Positions 45,101 to 57,100 of a DNA stretch of 64,000 bases are shown here, piece after piece. The stretch comes from Girardinichthys multiradiatus. Its lineage: Eukaryota > Chordata > Actinopteri > Cyprinodontiformes > Goodeidae. The stretch lies in the NCBI RefSeq assembly GCF_021462225.1, contig NC_061808.1, forward strand, positions 17,273,119 to 17,337,118. The letters run 5' to 3'. The notes under the pieces are model-generated. The model made no database searches. It saw nothing but the letters and a program-made list of their open reading frames with translations, and was not told where the DNA came from. Every line of letters starts with the position of its first letter. Positions within the stretch are counted from its first letter, which is position 1. The translations under genes were made by a program, and so were the position numbers.

Positions 45101-48100
45101 GAAGACTCACTGTCAGCACACAATATGAGATGATACACATCTCCAATGAACAGGGTGATGAGAGACAATCACCTGCACAGAAAGAGGCCGACTTGTCGTC
45201 ACAACGGCATCAGAAATAAAGCATTTAAAAGGCACGAGAATCCAACCAGGGATCCTAGACAGTTTGAAATCTAATCTCAGTCTTTTCCGTCTTTTCCAGG
45301 TCTGGATAAGTTTGCAAAACGAAAATAAGAGTAAGAAAAATATAACTTTTTACAGATTTGATTCCCTATCCTATTGCCTACTATTAACTGGATCATTAAA
45401 CTTATTAACTGGACCATTAAACTTATTAACTGGACCATTAAACACAAAAAGGCTGTTTACAAAAACTTTTAAAGTGTGGCACTCTGTAAAAACCCTGATG
45501 TATCTCTATTAGGCCTAAGCATTATGTTAAATTCAGAGCAATTTCTTCCTGTGCAAAAATATCTTTAATATATTTTCTTGGCATGTGTGAATTATTTAGG
45601 ACCTGTATTTCAAGATGCTTTCGGATTGTACTTAATCAAACTGATTTCATTCGGAAATTGGGTTTTGTTATTCGATGAATTGTTATTTATTTTAGATTTT
45701 AGATTTTTCTTCACATTTTTAAAGCTAAAATAAGACTGAACTCGTGTTTCTGTTTTGTTACAGAAAGATACAGATAGATTAGGGAACTTCTTCAAGCTTT
45801 ATCTTCTCTCTCGGCTGATGTCAGCTGGGACAGAATGTATTTACAGAGCAAGTTACAGCAAAACCATAGCCGTATCATTGAACTAACATTAAAGACCATA
45901 AAAAGTCTGTTGTTTCTTATTATTCGTTAGATGTAAGTGCACAGACTCTCCTTGTTGTACTCCCCTTGTTTCTTCTTGCTTTACTTATTTAGGACATATT
46001 TGGGTTATATAGCCAATAAAAGGACTCAAGAACTCTTACTATAAAAACTCTCCTTCTTCTGGTTATGCATCTGTGCTACAAACACAGGAAAGCTCTGTCC
46101 GCAGTTCCAGATTAAATCCACTTATATGACCCCTCCTTGCGAACTTGTGTTGAGTCATTACTTTTGATTGAATTTAAATGCTTCAAAAATACTATATATA
46201 CTGTAAAGCAATGAGCTGCTGTGTGTCGCTATGAACACCGCTGCTCTCTTTCAGCTCAGCTCAGGGTAGGAATGTGTGTGCAAAGATCAAACAAAACTGC
46301 TGCTCAGTCCCTATCCCTAAGTAATATGTGTGAATCCTTACCCTGCAGATGGAAAAACCTAAAGCCTTTTTCAGTTATTTCTAATTAATTATTTAGGTTT
46401 AGGCAAAAAGGCAGAAGAACAAGACATTTTTTAATGAAACCGAGAATGAATGTATGTGTGGAAACTAGTTAATGCTTCAGTACAGGTGATCAACAAGGGT
46501 GTTAAACAAACAACTTGTATGTTAGTTTAAAAGGTGTTATTTTAATGCCTGACTTTTTTTGGCTATGCAGACATATAAGGTAAATAGCATGATAGCATCA
46601 TGTTAGAAAAATCAGCGCCAAAATTGAGGCATGGGTGAGTTACTGGTGTCAAGGCAAACTGAAATGTTGTAAAGTTGAGGTTTCAAACCATTCCTACAGT
46701 CTAAAGTGCCAGAGAAGGTCCCGGAGTGAACAGAGTTTTGTCAGCACTGCCCCAACCCTACCTGTTGCTGCACACTACCAACCAGCTGGCTGGAAGAAGG
46801 TTAATTTTTCTCTCATCTTTGCAGGCTAACTCGGCTGTCTGAACATATTTACGGTCTATAAAAAGTAAAAAGTCAAAGTTTCAACACTAAGGAAGCTCTG
46901 ACAATCACTTTTATTAAAGTATCACTGATTTAAAACTAGAGAACGTAAGCTATGGGTCAGCTGGCGAGCTATTTTTGGTTTTGTAATAGTTTATACTATT
47001 TATTAGGAGGACATGTGCTACATAGTATGTATATAGTAAACAAAGGTACACATTCTGTTAGCACTGCGAGATGCAGATTATATCTGTAACCTGCAGTGTT
47101 TTGGACAGCATTACTGTAGTGGTGTGAACTATTTACAAGTTAAATTATAAACAAATTAGCCATCATAGACTGAACTGTAATGAGGGGCTAAACACAGAGA
47201 CAATGATAGATTGATGTTACAACAACGCCTGCTAAAATGTGCAGAACCTGAGAACTGTTTTAAGTTTTTGACATTTTTTATGGTTGTTGTGAGGCAGAAG
47301 ACTAGAGACTGCTGTGTGCTGAATTTAGGGCCTTCCTAGCAAAGAAATGTAAAATCTATCACATCTTAAAACACACAAATGAAACAAATATGCTGAAGGA
47401 CCAAAAACAATATATAGGGATTCTTTTAATAAATCAGAAAACAGTCCGAACTTGAAAGAGTCAAGTCCTAAATTCAGCAAAGGGCAAGAGAGAAATTCGG
47501 ACAAAGACCGTAGTAAAGTTCACACACACAGTAAAAATAAAGCAAAATAATGAAAGACAGATTTTTAGAAATGTTTTTACTGTCTACGGCAAAATCAGAA
47601 GTGTATATACTCTAACATTACCATGCCTTTAGAAAATTTGGGAAAGCCCAGTTAGTAATGTAGTGGCTTTGAGTTATGGGTTAAAGCACAACATTTATCT
47701 TTACTGGAGGGAAATCTGTTGATTTATTGAGTAACTGATTAATTTCACAAAATAGATAACATAATTAAGAACAAACATTAGAGCAGCCCAGAAAAGATGT
47801 GTGTGACCAAGGTGGCCTACAAACCTGACTCCAGCTGATAGCTGGTCTGTTTACAGATAAACACTGCAGCCTCAGCAGTCCTCTGACTTACACAGCTGGT
47901 GTACGGCTGGAGGAACATTTTGTGCTCAGAAGACACTGTCTGACCCAGTTTGGACATATGAATTTATCAGCACTTGTGTCATTTTATGAATTTGGACACT
48001 TTTGGCAACATAAGATTGTGTATTTCGGTGACACTGCAAGCATGTGTGTGAAAAGATAAGAGGCTGAATGCTTCATATCTTTAAGGAGCGTGTGTCAAAA

Positions 48101-51100
48101 CAGTTTAAAATGCATGTATGTTTGGAAGCAGATAGTGTGTTTGCATCTTTGTTATGTCCAAACTGCTGTGACGATGCCGTTTACCTTGGCTATGGCAGTG
48201 ACAGCTTCCTCCTCCTCTTCCTCTGCCATGTCTTTGTCCTGCAACATACACAGACAGACGAACACAGTCAGGGACAAAACACCAGCAGTCACTAAACAAA
48301 CCAGCTCACACCATTTACTTTATACTGCAGGGATGGAGTGTGTGTTTGTGTTAGGAGTGTGTGGACACTTTTCCTGTGAAAGGGAAGGCAACTGTTTGAA
48401 GATAAACACTGTGTTCAGCGGGCTAGGTGGAGGTATGGATGGATGGAGGAATAGGGAGGATATGAGGAAACCACTAAGCTCTGAGGGCCAGATTTAAACA
48501 AAGGACAAAGAAAATAAACCTTCACCTTCAGCATTAATACTGCATTGTTTGGGTTTGGAATTATTTTGGTTCCATTGTGCTTGATAACTCAGACTCCTTT
48601 TCCTATTTTAACCACATCTTTTTTTTTTTACATTTGTGTTATGTACTTTTTTTTTTTATTCAGAACATTTCTTTGTCCTATCTCGGCATTTCAGGCATAC
48701 CATATGGAAAAACTGATTACCTACATGTGCCAAGGCAGTTTTGCTCTACTAATTGTAGTGACTGGCTTTATTAAAGCAAGACTGCATCTGACATCAAAGC
48801 AGACGGACCACATCAATGAAATAGGAACTTGTATTCGAATGACCTTTGGATTATGTGTATTGATGTGTGAAATAAGTGTATCTGTGAATTTGTCACTTTC
48901 ATGTGCAAAAGTTATGAGAATGGTGAGAAGGGTAGAAATCACTCCGTGGCTAAGTACAGCACAGGGCATTTAGCTTCAGCTCCCAAAAGCAGCAGCAGCT
49001 CCAGGTAGACAGACACAAGGCATCCTCATAGGATAGTTATACACCCAACACAGTGGTAGGTCCACAGCAAAGCACATAAGCAACAGCCCCCATGCCAAAG
49101 AGGCACAGAAAGAGATGCTGGACACAGAACTGTTCAACTCAACACCGCAGCAACGTCCCCCAGTTTGGGCCAAGCATAGGGCCCAATCACTCTGGCGGCC
49201 ACACAATGCCGCAGCAAAACTTCCCATCACTAAAGAGGGGAAATCTTCCCAGAACCCCCAAACAGGCATCAGCCCGCCCCAGCAGCTGGACCTAAGAAGG
49301 ACCAAGAGAGGGAGGTCAGAGTGTGAACACGCTAGGTAAGTTAACCCCAGGGAGGCCAATAGGAAGGGATCCCAACCAGAGCCCAGACAACCCCTTCAGC
49401 CCTTAGCTGAGACCCATAGGCCACTGGACAGGAGCCACCCTGAACCCACCATGTGGCAATGTGGCCCAAGCCTCAACACACATCACCACAGCACCCAAAC
49501 CTGCCTCTCTTCTGTGACACCTGCACCCAAGATCATCCACACACTACCAGCTCCCACTGAACCCCAATATGGATCTACTCTCTGTGGAATGTTTCTGACA
49601 CCTTGACACCTTATGATACAAAAGATAAAGGCAGTTTTAAAGGCAATCAGGTAAAAGAAAAGTGTTCCTAATAAAGTAGCTGGAGAATTTGATCCACAGC
49701 ATTAATAAAGAAAAAATTTTTCGATGTCTGACAAGTAATGTTTCATTTTTCTTTTTAACTAACTGATGTGGTTTAAAGGCTTACAAATTACAAATTATTG
49801 CTTAACTTATTGACACTTTGCAGTGAGCATGGCTTTTTAGACACTGGGTTGAATTGATTTTTTTTTTTACATAATGCCAACATCTATATATTGAATCATT
49901 ACTATTTACTAAATCTTTGTAATGGCACCAGTTATGTTAACGTATTTCATTTTATCCAGTGATTCTCCATGGAACAAGTCGAATTAGGTGTACATTAAAA
50001 TAATGTTAACACAAAAAACTATTTTGACTGATATTAACTGTGGTCAAATTACATATATGGTTTAGAAAACTGCCCAAAACATTAAAAGACAGTAAATAAG
50101 AGATGGGCAAGTCAGAAATCATCAGATGTGCAGTCAAGCATTAAGACTCCTGAAACAAAGCCAGAACGTCTGCTAGGGCTCTGAACTCCAAAATCGTCTA
50201 ACATCTAACAACTAAAAGGCAGAAAAAGAAGCTAGCAATGGCTGGACAAGTCTGAACAAAGTCTGCTGAGTCTTTGCCACAGAAGCTGATCAAAGAAACA
50301 CACACACTCATTACCAACTACCGTTAAAGCGCAAAGGGCAAGTTTAGGATGAGGGAGGAAGGATTTTGGTGGGAGTAGTATGCTAAATATTCCTAAAACG
50401 GATCAACAGGAGTTTATATTTCTTATAAGGACAAAATGGACATTTTCTCTTAACGTTTTACTTTTGTATATAAAAAGGCACACAGGTGAATTCAACACAA
50501 AAAGAAATTATTTACTTAAAGTCCTCAAATGCTTCACATTCTCAAATCTAGGGCACAAAAAGTGTTTCAACATAACACTGTACCACAGTGTTGACTAATT
50601 CAATATTTTAGAAACACACCACTGTTTAAGCACCTGGTTACAGGTTCAACACACCTACCCATTTATGGAAGAAGTCTGCATAACAGTAAGTACCTTACTC
50701 ACTCATCAGTCCTCAATGACTATAGACCTGTTTCCCTGACATCTCACATCATGAAGGTCCTAAAGAGACTCCTGTTGGCCCACCTGAGTAAGCAAACAGT
50801 AAACCATCAGGACCCCCTTCAGTTTGCTTATCGCTGTGGAGTTGGAGTTGAAGATGCCATCATACACCTGCTTCAACAAACCCACTGTCATCTGGACAAA
50901 GCCAGCAGCACTGTGAGGATCATGTTCTTTGATTTCTCCAGTGCATTTAATACAATCCAACCTGATTTGCTTTGTCAGAAACTCCAGAAGACTCAGGTGG
51001 AGGCCTCAACAATCTCCTGGATCAAAGACTACCTGACAAACAGACCACAGTTTGTGAGACTGAAGGGTTATGAGTCTAACCAGGTAGTCAGCAGCACAGG

Positions 51101-54100
51101 AGCACCACAGGGGACTGTACTCTCACCATTCCTTTTCACTCTGTACACCTCAGACTTCCAGTACAAGACAGACTCCTGTCATCTGCAGAAATACTCGGAT
51201 GATTCTGCAGTCGTGGGGTGGATCAGAGATGGACAAGAAGCTGAGTACAGGAAGGTGGTGGACCGCTTTGTGGCATGGTGTGGAAACAATCATCTCATTT
51301 TGAACGTGACTAAAACAAAGGAGATGATTGTAGATTTTAAGAGAAACAGGAATAAGTCAAAAACTATTTCTATCATGGGAGAAGAAATGGAGGTGGTGGA
51401 GGAGTATAAATACCTCGGTGTTCACCTGGACAACAGTCTAGAGTGGAGATGCAACTGTGAACCCATCTACAAGAAGGGACAGAGCAGACTGTACTTCTTG
51501 AAGAAGCTTAGGTCCTTTGGTGTTTGCAGCAAGATGCTGCATATCTTCTATAAGTCTGTTGTGGAGAATGTGATCTCTTCTACCATCATCTGCTGGGGAA
51601 GCAGCATCAGAGCCAGGGACTTAAAAAAGCTCAACAAGCTGATAAAAAAGGCTGGCTCTGTTCTGGGGACTCCTCTGGAACCTCTGGAGATCATTGTGGA
51701 AAGACGGATTCTTCATAAAATGAAGAACATTATGGAGAACCCTGAGCATCCTCTTCATGAGACTGTCCTACAACAACAGAGTGTCTTCAGTCAGAGGCTT
51801 CTTCAGATCTGCTGTAAGACGGAGCGCTACAGGAGATCCTTCCTGCCCACAGCCATCAGCATCTACAACGGCTCTTTGAGGAAACCCTCATAATATGAGC
51901 TATAACATTTAATTTCCCTTTGGGATTAATAAAGTATTTTTGAATTGAATTGAATTACTGACCTAAACAACAAGCTTTTTATGTGCATCGCTGAGGCCTT
52001 TTTATTGATTACACTATGTTGCCAACACTTAACTACACTGAGACTGAAGACAAAAAGCCAAGTTAGTCTAAACTCACCAAGATAACATTTTCTTGGGAAA
52101 AAACAACAGCTGGTGCCTGTGTTGGAGCCTTCCACCAACCATATATCACAAACAGCAACCAAAAGCTATGCCTTTTTTTATTGTCATTAAAAAGACACAC
52201 TTATAGTCGACTACTTACATTTAGGTTGGAATGGGAACATATTAATATGAGGTCGAAAAAGCATCACAAGCAGACAGAAAAGATTTAAATCCTGTACTGA
52301 AGCAACTTCATAACAGATTCTAAAGTACTGAAGTAGCACCGTGGTTACCTGGCTGGCACACAGCTAAACTTGGTGGGTATTTTTCAATGATTAATAAACA
52401 AAGAGAAACACTATGCATCAATAACGTAATAGATTGTGAAGGTTCTATCCTTTTAGCTATACGTTCTCCCATGTGTATTAAGATGGTTCATATAGTTATT
52501 GTAAATATCTATGAATCTGTGGACAGACATTAAAGTTACAGATGTCACCACTTAAATGCAATAAGCTCAACACCAAAATATATTTCTAATCTTGAAAAGA
52601 TTAACTTGAATTTAGCAGATAAAGCAAATCCTCCTTTAATTTAACGTTCCTCCCTCCATCAGAAGATTAACTCTGTTTAATCTTCTCTTTTCCTCCTTTA
52701 AAGTCTAATACTTCAGATCAGAAGCTGTCTTTAAATGTAGCTCAGTCCTTAGGTGAATTTTAACGATCCGTCTTCACCAAAGTGGTAGATTTAGAGCTGT
52801 GTTCGCTCGGTGTTCAGGTGTGTTACGCTTTAGGCTAAAGACAAACATGCTCCTGCTTCAGGTTTACAGCTGCTCACAACCTGCTGAACTTCAAAAGAAG
52901 TACTGATGGCCCAGAGCAGGATGGAGGCAGGAGGAGAATGATAGTGTCTTGAGATTGTGTTTTATCCTCACTTCACCTTTTATCTTCCATCTTACTTTTC
53001 TATCGTTGGGTGTTTTATCCCTTTATACTTTGTCTGAACCTGCCTGACTCTAATGTTCAGCTTTGCCATAAAACAAACGAGCTATCTGTTCTGCTATTAA
53101 TGCCAGAGAGAAGAGTTTATAAATAAACTACCCAAGAAAGAATAGTATTACTAATATAAGGAAATGTATCCTTCTGTGTGTTTAAGACAGAGTAAAAGGT
53201 ATACAAGCAAAATTAGAAACGTCTTCTGATTAATGAAACACTAAATAATAAGCAACAGCATAAAGTGATACTACCTCCAAAACTTAAGATTTCTGTAAAA
53301 ATACATAGTTTCGATTATAGAAATATGTTTACTTAACTGCATTAAAAAACACATTTAGTTGTTTGGTTCACACTGTTTAATTCGAACTCTTATAGCGCTT
53401 TAAATCAGTAATGCATGGAGAAAAAAAACACATCAAAAACAAATATCACTAATTCATTAATCAACTATGAAATGGTTATTTCATAGTTTAACATATTAGG
53501 ACATAATGAAAATTAAAACAATTATCTCCTTATCAGCAGGTCTTAAAATTAAGAAAATGCAAGCTGAACAATTGAAGGTACTGCACGAATATCTAAGAAA
53601 TAAAGCCTAAAATCAACACTTCATTTAAGTTTAGGTCTGGACTTTGAATACGCCAAAACTCATTAATACACCGATACGCTGATCGGTAGTCCCCTTGTCA
53701 CATTTCAATGTGACAAGGGGAGTTCAATGTGGAATCGAACCCATAACCACCTGACTGCAAGACAACCAGTCTAGAAACTTAGCCATGGTCGCTGGTTTTC
53801 ATAAAAATTTGCACTGAGGACTTTGATCAAATATCAGTTTTGTTCTTGTTTGCAGATAATTTTTTATGAGTGTAGGCACATTTGTTGATGAAGTTTATTA
53901 GATGAACATCACCCCACCACTAATAACGGCTTTACTGTATGTTTTTACACAATTTTTCTAAGGTAATTTTTGGATCAGATGTTCCATGTCCTAAATTGTA
54001 CAACATTAACATGTCAAGTTAGGGGTCTTTATTTTATACGATCTCTCTGTTCCATGCCAATAAACCTATTACATTTGGATTTGGGTAAGTTGGATTTAGA

Positions 54101-57100
54101 CTGTATGAATACACCAAGCTGGAAGGGCTTTTCCTCATGATGATAGTCTACAGTGGGTGATAAGACTAGAGGTTTGTCTTCCTCATTTGTTGCTGTCATA
54201 CATTTCTATTGTAGAGGACCAGTTATATTCTAAAAATATCATGACAACATCTAACTTCCTAGTTGTGGAACATTAATATGCAAATGTCCACCATTTTCCA
54301 TGCCTCATATCCTCAATCTCTAAATCTGCTGTATTTCAATAGAATGTTTGAATATTTTTGTTGCCCTACCGATAGTTTATTAAATTGTCATATTGTGAAA
54401 AGTTGAATCTTTTTATGATTAACTTAAAGTATTAACATTTTGATCCCCTCCTTCCTAGTTTTGTCTTCAAGTAGCTTGCATTTACTTTAAGAGCTTTTTT
54501 AATTAACTCCAACATCTTTGAGCTGCCAACAAGAAACAAAATAAACCCAAAAAATCCCCCCTCTGTTGTTTTCATAAATCTCCATGAGTTAAGTCTGACA
54601 CACAGCTCCCTCATTTGCATAAGTGGAAGGAAAAGCACTGCCTTTCCAGACTGTGTTATCATAAGTTTCATCCTGTTCTCATCCTGTATCTCTTAAATGG
54701 TTGGCGTTCGCCTCCTCGCTGTGTTTATGACATTTTACGATTCAACCTCTTGACCTCCTTGGATAGTCTTTACTGCCATGGTGACTCAATGAGAGCTCCC
54801 TGATAACTTTCCCAGGACATCGAAGGCAGAGTTGATGCTCACTCTGATCTCAGAACAGTTGTTGACAGGCAAGTAACTCTTATGGTCACAGAACAAACTG
54901 AACTCAGGGAAGGATGTCAGAAATGAGGGGCGCATGTGCTTGTTCCCAAGGTGGAAGTTAAGGAGAAACCAATAAAGTCCAGCTGAGGGTCTTAAATGTT
55001 TACATTACCACAACAAGACATGAAAAATTATGGGAAAGCATGATGCAGTTGCCTACAATATGATATATTCATATTTATCCTCATCTTTAATGGAAGGTGG
55101 GCAGATCTGTAGGACGTGAACAGCATCTGAGTGGTGGTTTAACACAGAGTAGAAGGAAAATGAAAGATTATTATTGTTATAAATGTAATATTTACATTAT
55201 GTAACACTTTGATTTCACTGAGTGCTTTCTCAGATTCCTCAAAATCCTTCAAAAACCTTGACTTATTGCATCACTTGCAGCAATTTCTGTAACACAGAGT
55301 TGATTAGATAAGCGTGCGCATTATTTTGACTGTTATGATGCAAACTAATACTAGAAAAATGTCCCATGTGAGTTTCACAGATTAATCTATCCAGAGATAA
55401 GGAAACTAGGACTGACCTGTGACCTTCCTTCCCTTTAACTGGAATGTTAACTTGAAGTGTGCACCTAAGAATGTCACATTTTTCTTTAAGCCAAATTCAA
55501 ATTCCACCAGATTAAAAAAATTATTATAAACACGAGACTCCCACAAGATAAACATGTCATTTTTCTTTTTCATATGAGCCAGGACTGTTGGAGGCTTCCT
55601 CCTTTTCATGTGTGGAGGATCTTGTGTTTGCTCTCAATCTCCCTCTAAAATAAAATGACAGAACCCAGCTGCTGGTTAGTGATGATGCTGAGGCTTTTTG
55701 GACCTCAGTCACACACTGCTGTGGCTCACCTGGAATACATGGACACCGCATAAACACAACAAGAAACACATATTCGAAATATCCAATCTGCACACAAAAA
55801 CAACATGAACAGCTGGGTTATATCTCTAGCTATCCGAGCAAATAGTCTGACTGATAAACCAGCTAATATCAGCCAGTATTGACAACTGAGCAACTTTGTC
55901 TTTATTTTTAGTGACTTTTAAGATTCTGTAGTGACTCTTCAAAAAAGTGACTAGCAACAAATCTTGTGGCTTTTTCTGACTTTATCAGAGACTCTGAGCA
56001 CACGGGCCTCTTGGCTGTGTTTATGACATTTTACGATCCAACACCTTGGACCCCTTTGGATATACTTTACTGCCTCCAGGAACCAGACTGAAATCAACTG
56101 AGTAACGCATACCTCTGGCTGCCGGCTAACTGTAGCTTTAAAACAGTCTTACCCTAATAAAAGTGATGGGAGATGCTCCTTTAGTTTCAATGTCATTATT
56201 GTGTTTCGGTTGTTGTTGGGTTTTTTTTTGCCGGAAGCATAAAAACGTCTAACAAGCTGAATTTGTCTTTTCTGTAATCGAGGAAAAAGTGGTCCCTCTT
56301 TTAGCCAGCTGACCGGCAGCGCACAGCAATAGGTGGAGGACGGGCGGTTCCGACCTAAAAATAATCCAAGCTTGTTGCCATCACATTAAAAGAACTTTAA
56401 GCTGTAGAAGCATATGATGGAAAGTTTTAGTGGTTTAGAACCTGTAACTTTTCAGAAATGTGTATATGTTGATACCCGTAACTAAGCCCATGTCTGAATG
56501 GTACAAACATCGACGTGTCAAAACTGAAGGTGAATGACAAAACTCCAATCAATTTCAGCTTGTACTTCCTACTAATTTACTTAATTTCAAGAGACCATAT
56601 TCAAAGCCTCATCTTCAAAACATATTTTTACAATAATCAGTTAAAGATACTACAAAATATTCTTGTTTTGCACGGAAATGTCCAGCAAAATTCCAGCCCG
56701 TATTTTTTCTTCGTCATATTTAATGAAGCACCTGCGGTTAATCATCCTAAGATGTCTTAAAAAGTCTTAAAAATCGTTGAGGTTCAACCCGTGAAACTTT
56801 CTCTTCAACTGACCTGACATAATTTAAAGCACTTGTTCGCCTCCTCCTGCTTCCTGCCCATTCGAGCTCTACGCCTTTACTTTTAACCACGTTAAAAACA
56901 AAGCGATTTGCAGTTTCAGGGTTTCTTTTTAAATTCTCAACACCAACATATGTTTAAATGTAAACAAAAACACTGATGTAATTGGTTCGGATGGTTCTAT
57001 AGCAGTAACAAAGGAACCAGTTGCGTTAATGGGGTCATTGTTCAGACCGTTGTTTCCTCTCCGTCTGTCTCATTACCTCGTAGGAGTGATGATAGTGCCA

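Noticed and set aside
48090..48497. 135-codon plus-strand ORF
   Set aside because: Opposite strand to tdrp exon 2 with a Ser run that is just the complement of the Glu-rich exon.
48545..48973. 142-codon plus-strand ORF with hydrophobic segments
   Set aside because: T-rich intronic sequence gives an artificial Phe/Leu-rich protein; no family resemblance or splice support.
53731..53793. Functional tRNA gene on the minus strand
   Set aside because: A- and B-box-like sequences are present, but the acceptor stem and arms do not fold properly; a tRNA-derived SINE explains it better.
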